DNA of 64,000 bases from Hydractinia symbiolongicarpus (GCF_029227915.1 NC_079884.1:27902001-27966000); one strand, 5' to 3'; counted from the stretch's first letter, positions 49,650 to 62,658 are shown. A program made the numbers and translations. Notes: generated by a model not told the origin, from the letters alone.

Positions 49650-51141
49650 GCGTCACATATTCGTACCAACATGTACTTAGCGATAGTAATCGGATATTAC
49701 TAGGTTGCACCGCTTTTAACAGTGAAACGATTGAATGTGGGACTTAATTGAACTGATTTTGGTCTTTGACCTTTTAAATGCGATAAATGAGCCAGTTTGA
49801 CTACAAGAACTAACATTTTTCTGAATTTGACGTGATTGCTGGAAATCAGCGATTACACTGGGCGCTGTGGTAGCGCTTTATTAAAAAATTAAGATAAATA
49901 AGTCATTTTTTACTGTGGGACCAATCCTAGCCGTTAGTTCGCGTTGAAGAAATAGAGACAGTTTCAAAAACTACATTTCATTGATTTTCTAGCGGCATAA
50001 ATCCGTTTGAGTTACAACGGTTGCGTCACATATTCGTACCAACATGTATTTAGCGATGGTATTGGGATATTACTAGGTTGCATCACTTTTAACAGTGAAA
50101 CGTTTCACTGTCGGACTTAATTGAACTGATTTTGGTCTTTGATCTTATAAATGTGAAAAATGAGCCAGTTTGACTTCAAGAACTAACATTCTTCTGAATT
50201 TGACATGATTGCTGGAACTCAGCGATTACACTGGACGCTGTGGTAGCGCTTTATTAAAAAATTAAAATAAATAAGTCATTTTTTACTGTGGGACCAATCC
50301 TAGCCGTTAGTTCGCGTTGAAGAAATAGAGACAGTTTCAAAAACTACATTTCATTGACTTCCTATCGGGGCCAATCCGTTTGAGTTACATCGGTTGCGTC
50401 ACATATTCGTACCAACATGTATTTAGTGATTGTCTTCCGATATTACTAAGTTGCATTGCTTTTAACAGTGAAACGATTGACTGTGGGATTTGATTGAACT
50501 GATTCTGGAATGTGACCTTATAAATGTGATAAATGAGCCAATTGGACTCCAAGGAATAACATTCTTCTTAATTTGATATGATTGCTGGAATTCAGCGATT
50601 ACATTAGACTCTGTGGTAGCGCTTTATTTAAAAATTTAGATAAATAAATCATTTTTTACTGTGGGACCAATCCTAGCCGTTAGTTCGCGCTAAAGAAATA
50701 CAGACAGTTTCACAAACTAAATTTCATTGACTTTCTAGCGGCATAAATCCGTTTGACTTACAACGGTTGCGTCACATATTCGTACCAACATGTACTTAGC
50801 GATAGTAATCGGATATTACTAGGTTGCACCGCTTTTAACAGTGAAACGATTGAATGTGGGACTTAATTGAACTGATTCTAGACTGTGACCTTATAAATGT
50901 GATAAATGAGCCAATTGGACTCCAAGGAATAACATTCTTCCTAATTCCACATGATTGCTGGAATTCAGCGAGTACACTAGGCCCTGTGGTAGCGCTTTAT
51001 TTAAAAATTTAGATAAATAAATCATTTTTTACTGCGGGACCAATCCTAGCCGTTAGTTCGCGCTGAAGAAATAGAGACAGTTTCAAAAACTACATTTCAA
51101 TGACTTTCTAACGGGGTCAATCCGTTTGAGTTACAACGGTT
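49650..51141 (+). repeat. Hexamer HOR, 2238 bp, partial copy 2 (4 of 6 units)
   Basis: Anchors 49650, 50023, 50396 and 50769 match 47412, 47785, 48158 and 48531 almost exactly, including GATTGTCTTCC, TTACATCGGTTG and TTTGACTTACAACGG. Identity ends at about 51108, where this copy reads CTAACGGGGTCAATCC and copy 1 reads CTATCGGGGCCAATCC. Confidence 0.91.
50092..50111. other. Perfect 20-bp palindrome, second copy
   Basis: Same 20 bp as at 47854, in the duplicated hexamer unit with anchor 50023. Confidence 0.92.
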
Positions 51142-51583
51142 GCGTCACATATTCGTACCAACATGTTTTTAGTGATTTTATTCCGATATTACTAATTTGT
51201 ATTGCTTTTAACAGTGAAACGATTGACTGTAGGAATTAATTGAACTGATTCTGGACTGTGACCTCAGAAATGTGATAAATGAGCCAATTGGTCTCCAAGC
51301 AATTACATTCTTCTTAATTTGACATGATTGCTGGAATTCAGCGATTAAATTAGGCTTTGTGGTAGCGCTTTTCTTAAAATTTTAGATAAATAAGAATTTT
51401 CTTACTGTGGGACCAATCCTGGCCGTTAGCACTCGCTGAATATATAGGATCTGTTCCAAAGACTACATTTCATTGACTTTCTAGCGGCATAAATCCGTTT
51501 GAGTTACAACGGTTGCGTCACATATTCGTACCAACATGTATTTAGCGATGGTATTCGAATATTCCTAGGTTGCATCACTTTTA

Positions 51584-51603
51584 ACAGTGAAACGTTTCAC
51601 TGT
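51584..51603. other. Perfect 20-bp palindrome, third copy
   Basis: Same 20 bp in the class 2 monomer with anchor 51515. This monomer otherwise differs from the two at 47785 and 50023 (GTATTCGAATATTCC), so the form has spread beyond one HOR. Confidence 0.9.
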
Positions 51604-53379
51604 GGGACTTAATTGAACTGATTTTGGACTTTGACCTTATAAATGTTATAAATGAGCCAGTTTGATTACAAGAACTAACATTCTTCTTAATTTGAAATGA
51701 TTGCTGGAACTCAGCGATTACACTGGGCGCCGTGGTAGCGCTTTATTAAAAAATTAAGATAAATAAGTCATTTTTTACTGTGGGAACTGTCCTAGGCGTT
51801 AGTTCGCGCTGAAGAAATAGAGACAGCTTCAAAACTTACATTTCATTGATTTCCTAACGGTGTCAATCCGTTTGAGTTACAACGGTTGCGTCACTTATTC
51901 GTACCAACATGTATTTAGTGATTTTCTTCCGATCTTACTAAGTTGTATTGCTTTTAACAGTGAAACGATTGACTGTGGGAATTAATTGAACTGATTCTGG
52001 ACTGTGACCTGATAAGTGTGATAAATGTGCCAATTGGTCTCCAAGCAATTACATTCTTCTTAATTTGACATGATTGCTGGAATTCAGCGATTACATTAGG
52101 CTCTGTGGTAGCGCTTTATTAAAAATTTTAGATAAATAAGACTTTTCTTACTGTGGGACCAATCCTGGCCGTTAGCACTCGCTGAATAAATAGGATCTGT
52201 TCCAAAGACTACATTTCATTGACTTTCTAGCGGCATAAATCCGTTTGAGTTACAACGGTTGCGTCACATATTCGTACCAACATGTATTTAGCGATAGTAT
52301 TCGGATATTACTAGGTTGCATCGCTTTTAACACTGAAACGTTTGACTGTGGGACTTAATTGAACTGATTTTGGTCTTTGACCTTATAAATGTAATAATTG
52401 AGCCAGTTTGACTACAAGAACTAACATTCTTCTGAATTTGACATGATTGCTGGAACTCAGCGATTACACTGGGCGCTGTGGTAGCGTTTTATTAAAAATT
52501 TAAGATAAATAAGTCATTTTTTACTGTGGGACCAATCCTAGCCGTTAGTTCGCGTTGAAGAAATAGAGACAGTTTCAAAAACTACATTTCATTGACTTCC
52601 TATCGGGGCCAATCCGTTTGAGTTACAACGGTTGCGTCACATATTCGTACCAACATGTATTTTGTGATTTTCTTCCGATGTTACTAAGTTGCATTGCTTT
52701 TAACAGTGAAACGATTGACTGTGGGATTTGATCGAACTGATTCTGGAATGTGACCTTATAAATGTGATAAATGAGCCAATTGGACTCCAAGGAATAACAT
52801 TCTTCTTAATTTGAAATGATTGCTGGAACTCAGCGATTACACTGGGCGCCGTGGTAGCGCTTTATTAAAAAATCAAGATAAATAAGTCATTTTTTACTGT
52901 GGGAACTGTCCTAGGCGTTAGTTCGCGCTGAAGAAATAGAGACAGTTTCAAAAACTACATTTCAATGACTTTCTAACGGGGTCAATCCGTTTGAGTTACA
53001 ACGGTTGCGTCACATATTCGTACCAACATGTTTTTAGTGATTTTATTCCGATATTACTAATTTGTATTGCTTTTAACAGTGAAACGATTGACAGTGGGAA
53101 TTAATTGAACTGATTCTGGACTGTGACCTTATAAATGTGATAAATGAGCCAATTGGTCTCCAAGCAATTACATTCTTCTTAATTTGACATGATTGCTGAA
53201 ATTCAGCGATTAAATTAGGCTCTGTGGTAGCGCTTTATTTAAAATTTTAGATAAAGAAGAATTTTCTTACTGTGGGACCACTCCTGGCCGTTAGCACTCG
53301 CTGAATAAATAGGATCTGTTCCAAAGACTACATTTCATTGACTTTCTAGCGGCATAAATCCGTTTGAGTTACAACGGTT

Positions 53380-53744
53380 GCGTCACATATTCGTACCAAC
53401 ATGTATTTAGCGATAGTATTCGGATATTACTAGGTTGCATCGCTTTTAACAGTGAAACGTTTGACTGTGGGACTTAATTGAACTGATTTTGGTCTTTGAC
53501 CTTATAAATACGATAAATGAGCCTGTTTGGTTACAAGAACTTCTGAATTTGACATGATTGCTGGAACTCAGCGATTACACTGGGCGCTGTGGTAGCGCTT
53601 TATTAAAAAATTAAGAAAAATAAGTCATTTTTTACTGTGGGACCAATCCTAGCCGTTAGTTCGTGTTGAAGAAATAGAGACAGTTTCAAAAACTACATTT
53701 CATTGATTTTCTAACGGTGTCAATCCGTTTGAGTTACAACGGTT
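53380..53744 (+). repeat. Short class 2 monomer, 365 bp (8-bp deletion)
   Basis: AAGAACTTCTGAATTTG replaces the usual form with AACATTCT between ACT and TCTG, at about 53540. CT flanks the lost bases on both sides, consistent with slippage. Single copy. Confidence 0.88.
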
Positions 53745-55235
53745 GCGTCACATATTCGTAACAACATGTATTTAGTGATTTTTTTCCGATATTACTAAGT
53801 TGTATCGGATTTAACAGTGAAGCGATTGACTGTGGGACTTAATTGAACTAACTTTGGACTGTGACCTGATAAATGTGATAAATGAGACAATTGGACTCCA
53901 AGGAATAACATTCTTCTTAATTTGACATGATTGCTGGAATTCAGCGATTACATTAGGCTCTGTGGTAGCGCTTTATTTAAATATTTAGATAAATAAGACC
54001 TTTCTTACTGTGGGACCAATCCTGGCCGTTAGCACGGGCTGAATAAATAGGATCAGTTTCAAAGACTACATTACATTGACTTTCTAGCGGCATAAATCCG
54101 TTTGAGTTACAACGGTTGCGTCACATATTCGTACCAACATGTATTTACCGATAGTATTCGGATATTACTAGGTTGCATCGCTTTTAACAGTGAAACGTTT
54201 GAATGTGGGACTTAATTGAACTGATTTTGGTCTTTGACCTTATAAATGTGATAAATGAGCCAGTTTGACTACAAGAACTAACATTTTTATTAATTTGACA
54301 TGATTGCTGGAACTCAGCGATTACACTGGGCGCCGTGGTAGCGCTTTATTAAAAAATTAACATAAATAAGTCATTTTTTACTGTGGGAACAATCCTAGGC
54401 GTTAGTTCGCACTGAAGAAATAGAGACAGTTTCAAAAACTACATTTCATTGGTTTCCTAACGGTGTCAATCCGTTTGAGTTACAACGGTTGCGTCACTTA
54501 TTCGTACCAACATGTATTTAGTGATTTTATTCCGATATTGCTAAGTTGTGTTGCCTTTAACAGTGAAACGATTGACTGTGGGAATTAATTGATCTGATTC
54601 GGGAATGTGAACTTATAAATGTGATAAATGAGCCAATTGGTCTCCAAGGAATAACATTCTTCTTAATTTGACATGAGTGCTGGAATTCAGCGATTACATT
54701 AGGCTCTGTGGTAGCGCTTTATTTAAAATTTTAGATAAATAAGACTTTTCTTACTGTGGGATCAATCCTGGCCGTTAGCACTCGCTGAATAAATAGGATC
54801 TGTTCCAAAGACTACATTTCATTGACTTTCTAGCGGCATAAATCCGTTTGAGTTACAACGGTTGCGTCACTTATTCGTACCAACATGTATTTAGTGATTT
54901 TGTTCCGATATTACTAAGTTGTATTGCTTTTAACAGTGCAACGTTTGACTGTGGGACTTAATTGAACTGATTTTGGTCTTTGACCTTATAAATGTAATAA
55001 ATGAGCCAGTTTGACTACAAGAACTAACATTCTTCTTAATTTGACATGATTGCTGGAACTCAGCGATTACACTGGGCGCCGTGGTAGCGCTTTATTAAAA
55101 ATTAAGATAAATAACTCATTTTTTACTGTGGGACCAATCCTAGCCGTTAGCTCGCGCTGAAGAAATAGAGACAGTTTCAAAAACTACATTTCATTGATTT
55201 CCTAACGGTGTCAATCCGTTTGAGTTACAACGGTT

Positions 55236-55980
55236 GCGTCACTTATTCGTACCAACATGTATTTAGTGATTTTCTTCCCATATTACTAAGTTGTATTGCT
55301 TTTAACAGTGAAACGATTGACTGTGGGAATTAATTGAACTGATTCTGGACTGTGACCTGATAAATGTGATAAATGTGCCAATTGGTCTCCAAGCAATCAC
55401 ATTCTTCTTAATTTGACATGATTGCTGGAATTCAGCGATTACATTAGGCTCTGTGGTAGCGCTTTATTTAAAATTTTAGATAAATAAGACTTTTCTTACT
55501 GTGGGATCAATCCTGGCCGTTAGCACTCGCTGAATAAATAGGATCTGTTCCAAAGACTACATTTCATTGACTTTCTAGCGGCATAAATCCGTTTGAGTTA
55601 CAACGGTTGCGTCACATATGCGTACCAACATGTATTTAGCGATAGTATTCGGATATTACTAGGTTGCATCGCTTTAAACACTGAAACGTTTGACTGTGGG
55701 ACTTTATTGAACTGATTTTGGTCTTTGACCTTATAAATGTAATAAAGGAGCCAGTTTGACTACAAGAACTAACATTCTTCTTAATTTGACATGATTGCTG
55801 GAACTCAGCGATTACACTGGGCGCCGTGGTAGCGCTTTATTAAAAATTAAGATAAATAAGTCATTTTTTACTGTGGGACCAATCCTAGCCGTTAGCTCGC
55901 GCTGAAGAAATAGAGACAGTTTCAAAAACTACATTTCATTGATTTCCTAACGGTGTCAATCCGTTTGAGTTACAACGGTT
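55236..55980 (+). repeat. Dimer HOR, 745 bp, copy 1
   Basis: Anchors 55236 and 55609. The class 1 unit has CTTCCCATATTAC and CTGATAAATGTGATAAATGTGCC; the class 2 unit has CACATATGCGTACC, CGCTTTAAACACTG and AATAAAGGAGCC. Repeated at +745 with almost no change. Confidence 0.93.
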
Positions 55981-56725
55981 GCGTCACTTATTCGTACCAA
56001 CATGTATTTAGTGATTTTCTTCCCATATTACTAAGTTGTATTGCTTTTAACAGTGAAACGATTGACTGTGGGAATTAATTGAACTGATTCTGGACTGTGA
56101 CCTGATAAATGTGATAAATGTGCCAATTGGTCTCCAAGCAATCACATTCTTCTTAATTTGACATGATTGCTGGAATTCAGCGATTACATTAGGCTCTGTG
56201 GTAGCGCTTTATTTAAAATTTTAGATAAATAAGACTTTTCTTACTGTGGGATCAATCCTGGCCGTTAGCACTCGCTGAATAAATAGGATCTGTTCCAAAG
56301 ACTACATTTCATTGACTTTCTAGCGGCATAAATCCGTTTGAGTTACAACGGTTGCGTCACATATGCGTACCAACATGTATTTAGCGATAGTATTCGGATA
56401 TTACTAGGTTGCATCGCTTTAAACACTGAAACGTTTGACTGTGGGACTTTATTGAACTGATTTTGGTCTTTGACCTTATAAATGTAATAAAGGAGCCAGT
56501 TTGACTACAAGAACTAACATTCTTCTTAATTTGACATGATTGCTGGAACTCAGCGATTACACTGGGCGCCGTGGTAGCGCTTTATTAAAAATTAAGATAA
56601 ATAAGTCATTTTTTACTGTGGGACCAATCCTAGCCGTTAGATCGCGCTGAAGAAATAGAGACAGTTTCAAAAACTACATTTCATTGATTTTCTAACGGTG
56701 TCAATCCGCTTGAGTTACAACGGTT
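55981..56725 (+). repeat. Dimer HOR, 745 bp, copy 2
   Basis: Anchors 55981 and 56354. The private ATATGCG lies at 55616 in copy 1 and 56361 here. The end reads TTAGATCGCGCTG in place of TTAGCTCGCGCTG. Confidence 0.93.
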
Positions 56726-57470
56726 GCGTCACTTATTCGTACCAACATGTATTTAGTGATTTTGTTCCGATATTACTAAGTTGTATTGCTTTTAACAGTG
56801 AAACGATTGACTGTGGGAATTAATTGATCTGATTCTGGAATGTAACCTTATAAATGTGATAAATGAGCCAATTGGTCTCCAAGGAATAACATTCTTCTTA
56901 ATTTGACATGATTGCTGGAATTCAGCTATTACATTAGGCTCTGTGGTAGCGCTTTTTTAAAAATTTAGATAAATAAGACTTTTCTTACTGTGGGACCAAT
57001 CCTGGCCGTTAGCACGGGCTGAATAAATAGGATCAGTTCCAAGGACTACATTACATTGACTTTCTAGCGGCATAAATCCGTTTGAGTTACAACGGTTGCG
57101 TCACATATTCGTACCAACATGTATTTAGCGATAGCATTCCGATATTACTAGGTTGCATCGCTTTTAACAGTGAAAGGTTTCACTGTGGGACTTAATTGAA
57201 CTGATTTTGGTCTTTGACCTTATAAATACGATAAATGAGCCTGTTTGGCTACAAGAACTAACATTCTTCTGAATTTGACATGATTGCTGGAACTCAGCGA
57301 TTACACTGGGCGCTGTGGTATCGCTTTATTAAAAAATTAAGATAAATAAGTCATTTTTTACTGTGGGACCAATCCTAGCCGTTAGTTCGTGTTGAAGAAA
57401 TAGAGACAGTTTCAAAAACTACATTTCATTGATTTTCTAACGGTGTCAATCCGTTTGAGTTACAACGGTT
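56726..57470 (+). repeat. Two linking monomers (class 1 + class 2)
   Basis: Anchors 56726 and 57098. The class 2 unit has a perfect-arm dyad with an AGGT centre (57167-57186) and GGTATCGC in place of GGTAGCGC. It does not repeat nearby. Confidence 0.85.
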
Positions 57471-58572
57471 GCGTCACATATTCGTAACAACATGTATTTA
57501 GTGATTTTTTTCCGATATTACCAAGTTGTATTGCTTTTAACAGTGAAACGATTGACTGTGGGAATTAATTGATCTGATTCTGGAATGTGACCTTATAAAT
57601 GTGATAAATGAGCCAATTGGTCTCCAAGGAATAACATTCTTCTTAATTTGACATGAGTGCTGGAATTCAGCGATTACATTAGGCTCTGTGGTAGCGCTTT
57701 ATTTAAAATTTTAGATAAATAAGACTTTTCTTACTGTGGGACCAATCCTGGCCGTTAGCACTCGCTGAATAAATAGGATCTGTTCCAAAGACTACATTTC
57801 ATTAACTTTCTAGCGGCATAAATCCGTTTGAGTTACAACGGTTGCGTCACATATTCGTACCAACATGTCTTTAGCGATAGTATTCGGATATTACTAGGTT
57901 GCATCGCTTTTAACAGTGAAACGTTTGAATGTGGGACTTAATTGAACTGATTTTGGTCTTTGACCTTATAAATGTGATAAATGAGCCAGTTTGACTACAA
58001 GAACTAACATTCTTCTTAATTTGACATGATTGCTCTGGGCGCCGTGGTAGCGCTTTATTAAAAAATTAACATAAATAAGTCATTTTTTACTGTGGGAACA
58101 ATCCTAGGCGTTAGTTCGCACTGAAGAAATAGAGACAGTTTCAAAAACTACATTTCATTGATTTCCTAACGGTGTCAATCCGTTTGAGTTAAAACGGTTG
58201 CGTCACTTATTCGTACCAACATGTATTTAGTGATTTTATTCCGATATTGCTAGGTTGTATTGCCTTTAACAGTGAAACGATTGACTGTGGGAATTAATTG
58301 ATCTGATTCTGGAATGTGAACTTATAAATGTGATAAATGAGCCAATTGGTCTCCAAGGAATAACATTCTTCTTAATTTGACATGAGTGCTGGAATTCAGC
58401 GATTACATTAGGCTCTGTGGTAGCGCTTTATTTAAAAATTTAGATAAATAAATCATTTTTTACTGTGGGACCAATCGTAGCCGTAAGTTCGCGCTGAAGA
58501 AATACAGACAGTTTCAAAAACTACATTTCAATGACTTTCTAACGGGTTAAATCCGTTTAAGTTACAACGGTT
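57471..58572 (+). repeat. Trimer HOR, 1102 bp, copy 1
   Basis: Anchors 57471, 57844 and 58200. The first and third units are class 1 with ACATGAGTGCTGG; the second is class 2 with a 17-bp deletion. TATTACCAAGTTG at about 57516 recurs at +1102, and 3 x 373 minus 17 = 1102. Confidence 0.93.
57844..58199 (+). repeat. Short class 2 monomer, 356 bp (17-bp deletion)
   Basis: GATTGCT runs into CTGGGCGCCG at about 58034, losing GGAACTCAGCGATTACA. No clear microhomology at the join. The lost bases include one arm of the GCTG/CAGC inverted repeat present in other monomers. Confidence 0.92.
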
Positions 58573-59674
58573 GGGTCACATATTCGTACCAACATGTATT
58601 TAGTGATTTTCTTCCGATATTACCAAGTTGTATTGCTTTTAACAGTGAAACGATTGACTGTGGGAATTAATTGATCTGATTCTGGAATGTGACCTTATAA
58701 ATGTGATAAATGAGCCCATTGGTCTCCAAGGAATAACATTCTTCTTAATTTGACATGAGTGCTGGAATTCAGCGATTACATTAGGCTCTGTGGTAGCGCT
58801 TTATTTAAAATTTTAGATAAATAAGACTTTTCTTACTGTGGGACCAATCCTGGCCGTTAGCACTCGCTGAATAAATAGGATCTGTTCCAAAGACTACATT
58901 TCATTAACTTTCTAGCGGCATAAATCCGTTTGAGTTACAACGGTTGCGTCACATATTCGTACCAACATGTCTTTAGCGATAGTATTCGGATATTACTAGG
59001 TTGCATCGCTTTTAACAGTGAAACGTTTGAATGTGGGACTTAATTGAACTGATTTTGGTCTTTGACCTTATAAATGTGATAAATGAGCCAGTTTGACTAC
59101 AAGAACTAACATTCTTCTTAATTTGACATGATTGCTCTGGGCGCCGTGGTAGCGCTTTATTAAAAAATTAACATAAATAAGTCATTTTTTACTGTGGGAA
59201 CAATCCTAGGCGTTAGTTCGCACTGAAGAAATAGAGACAGTTTCAAAAACTACATTTCATTGATTTCCTAACGGTGTCAATCCGTTTGAGTTACAACGGT
59301 TGCGTCACTTATTCGTACCAACATGTATTTAGTGATTTTATTCCGATATTGCTAGGTTGTAATGCCTTTAACAGTGAAACGATTGACTGTGGGAATTAAT
59401 TGATCTGATTCTGGAATGTGAACTTATAAATGTGATAAATGAGCCAATTGGTCTCCAAGGAATAACATTCTTCTTAATTTGACATGAGTGCTGGAATTCA
59501 GCGATTACATTAGGCTCTGTGGTAGCGCTTTATTTAAAAATTTAGATAAATAAATCATTTTTTACTGTGGGACCAATCGTAGCCGTTAGTTCGCGCTGAA
59601 GAAATACAGACAGTTTCAAAAACTACATTTCAATGACTTTCTAACGGGTTAAATCCGTTTAAGTTACAACGGTT
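58573..59674 (+). repeat. Trimer HOR, 1102 bp, copy 2
   Basis: Anchors 58573, 58946 and 59302. Near-identical to copy 1, including ATGTCTTTAGCG in the class 2 unit. The class 1 head of a third copy follows at 59675 (TTGGGTCAC), but its body departs with CTGTTGGAATTAAG. Confidence 0.93.
58946..59301 (+). repeat. Short class 2 monomer, 356 bp (17-bp deletion)
   Basis: Second copy of the 17-bp deletion, join at about 59136. Confidence 0.92.
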
Positions 59675-60420
59675 GGGTCACATATTCGTACCAACATGTA
59701 TTTAGTGATTTTCTTCCGATATTACTAAGTTGTATTGCTTTTAACAGTGAAACGATTGACTGTTGGAATTAAGTGATCTGATTCTGGAATGTGACCTGAT
59801 AAATGTGATAAATGAGCCAATTGGTCTCCAAGGAATAATATTCTTCTTAATTTGACATGAGTGCTGGAATTCAGCGATTACATTAGGCTCTGTGGTAGCG
59901 CTTTATTTAAAATTTTAGATAAATAAGACTTTTCTTACTGTGGGACCAATCCTGGCCGTTAGCACTCGCTGAATAAATAGGATCTGTTCCAAAGACTACA
60001 TTTCATTAACTTTCTAGCGGCATAAATCCGTTTGAGTTACAACGGTTGCGTCACATATTCGTACCAACATGTATTTAGCGATAGTATTCGGATATTACTA
60101 GGTTGCATCGCTTTTAACAGTGAAACGTTTGACTGTGGGACTTAATTGAACTGATTTTAATCTTTGACCTAATAAATGCGATAAATGAGCCTGTTTGACA
60201 ACAAGAACTAACATTCTTCTGAATTTGACATGATTGCTGGATCTCAGCGATTACACTGGGCGCTGTGGTAGCGCTTTATTAAAAAATTTGGATAAATAAG
60301 TCATTTTTTACTGTGGGACCAATCCTAGCCGTTAGTTCGCGTTGAAGAAATAGAGGCAGTTTCAAAAACTACATTTCATTGATTTTCTAACGGTGTCAAT
60401 CCGTTTGAGTTACAACGGTT
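59675..60420 (+). repeat. Two linking monomers (class 1 + class 2)
   Basis: Anchors 59675 and 60048. The class 1 unit continues the 1102-bp family; the class 2 unit has an intact 17-bp segment, TTTTAATCTTTGACC and AATTTGGATAAATAAG. Confidence 0.85.
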
Positions 60421-61539
60421 GTGTCACATATTCGTAACAACATGTATTTAGTGATTTTTTTCCGATATTACTAAGTTGTATCGGTTTTAACAGTGAAGCG
60501 ATTGACTGTGCGACATAATTGAACTAACTTTGGACTGTGACCTGATAACTGTGATAAATGAGACAATTGTACTCCAAGGAACAACATTCTTCTTAATTTG
60601 ATATGATTGCTGGCATTCAACGATTACATTAGCCTCTCTGGTAGCGCTTTATTTAAAAATTTAGATAAATAAATCATTTTTTACTGTGGGACCAATCCTA
60701 GCCGTTAGATCGCGCTGAAGAAATACAGACAGTTTCAAAAACTACATTTCATTGACTTTCTATCGGAGCCAATCCGTTTGAGTTACAACGGTTGCGTCAC
60801 ATATTCGTACCAACATGTACTTAGCGATAGTAATCGGATATTACTAGGTTGCACCGCTTTTAACAGTGAAACGATTGACTGTGGGACTTAATTGAACTGA
60901 TTCTGGACTGTGACCTTATAAATGTGATAAATGAGCCAATTGGACTCCAAGGAATAACATTCTTCTTAATTCGACATGATTGCTGGAATTTAATGAGCAC
61001 ACTAAGCCCTGTGGTAGCGCTTTATTTAAAATTTTAGATAAATAAATCATTTTTTACTGTAGGACTAATCCTAGCCGTTAGTTCGCACTGGAGAAATAGA
61101 CACAGTTTCAAAAACTACATTTCCATGACTTTCTAACGGTGTCCATCCGTTTGAGTTACAACGGTTGCGTCACTTATTCGTACCAACATGTATTTAGTGA
61201 TTTTCTTCCGATATTACTAAGTTGTATTGCCTTTAACAGTGAAACGATTGACTGTGGGAATTAATTGATCTGATTCTGGAATGTGACCTTATAAATGTGA
61301 TAAATGAACCAATTGGTCTCCAAGGAATAACATTCTTCTTAATTTGACATGATTGCTGGAATTCAGCGATTACATTAGGCTCTGTGGTAGCGCTTTATTT
61401 AAAAATTTAGATAAATAAGATTTTTCTTACTGTGGGACCAATCCTGGCCGTTAGCACGGGCTGAATAAATAGGATCAGTTCCAAAGACTACATTACATTG
61501 ACTTTCTAGCGGCATAAATCCGTTTGAGTTACAACGGTT
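60421..61539 (+). repeat. Trimer HOR, 1119 bp, copy 1
   Basis: Anchors 60421, 60794 and 61167. Unit 1 has the anchor variant GTGTCAC, CGTAACAAC, GAAGCGATTG and GACAATTGTACTCC. Unit 2 is a hybrid-subclass monomer with AATTTAATGAGCACACTAAGCC. Unit 3 is class 1 with TGCCTTTAACAG. All repeat at +1119. Confidence 0.93.
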
Positions 61540-62658
61540 GTGTCACATATTCGTAACAACATGTATTTAGTGATTTTTTTCCGATATTACTAAGTTGTAT
61601 CGGTTTTAACAGTGAAGCGATTGACTGTGCGACATAATTGAACTAACTTTGGACTGTGACCTGATAAATGTGATAAATGAGACAATTGTACTCCAAGGAA
61701 CAACATTCTTCTTAATTTGATATGATTGCTGGCATTCAACGATTACATTAGCCTCTCTGGTAGCGCTTTATTTAAAAATTTAGATAAATAAATCATTTTT
61801 TACTGTGGGACCAATCCTAGCCGTTAGATCGCGCTGAAGAAATACAGACAGTTTCAAAAACTACATTTCATTGACTTTCTATCGGAGCCAATCCGTTTGA
61901 GTTACAACGGTTGCGTCACATATTCGTACCAACATGTACTTAGCGATAGTAATCGGATATTACTAGGTTGCACCGCTTTTAACAGTGAAACGATTGACTG
62001 TGGGACTTAATTGAACTGATTCTGGACTGTGACCTTATAAATGTGATAAATGAGCCAATTGGACTCCAAGGAATAACATTCTTCTTAATTCGACATGATT
62101 GCTGGAATTTAATGAGCACACTAAGCCCTGTGGTAGCGCTTTATTTAAAAATTTAGATAAATAAATCATTTTTTACTGTGGGACTAATCCTAGCCGTTAG
62201 TTCGCGCTGGAGAAATAGAGACAGTTTCAAAAACTACATTTCAATGACTTTCTAACGGTGTCCATCCGTTTGAGTTACAACGGTTGCGTCACTTATTCGT
62301 ACCAACATGTATTTAGTGATTTTCTTCCGATATTACTAAGTTGTATTGCCTTTAACAGTGAAACGATTGACAGTGGGAATTAATTGATCTGATTCTGGAA
62401 TGTGACCTTATAAATGTGATAAATGAACCAATTCGTCTCCAAGGAATAACATTCTTCTTAATTTGACATGATTGCTGGAATTCAGCGATTACATTAGGCT
62501 CTGTGGTAGCGCTTTATTTAAAAATTTAGATAAATAAGACTTTTCTTACTGTGGGACCAATCCTGGCCGTTAGCACGGGCTGAATAAATAGGATCAGTTC
62601 CAAAGACTACATTACATTGACTTTCTAGCGGCATAAATCCGTTTGAGTTACAACGGTT
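61540..62658 (+). repeat. Trimer HOR, 1119 bp, copy 2
   Basis: Anchors 61540, 61913 and 62286. Near-identical to copy 1, with scattered changes such as GATAAATGTG for GATAACTGTG and TTCGTCTCC for TTGGTCTCC. Confidence 0.93.

Larger units (their letters stand above)
51142..55235 (+). repeat. Irregular monomers with weak 3-unit and 5-unit periodicity
   Basis: Eleven units with anchors 51142, 51515, 51888, 52261, 52634, 53007, 53380, 53745, 54118, 54491 and 54864. Units 51142 and 53007 share ATGTTTTTAGTGATTTTATTCC at five units' distance. GGGAACTGTCCTAGGC occurs at 51782 and 52901, three units apart. Units are well preserved but no block repeats exactly. No gene is present. Confidence 0.85.
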
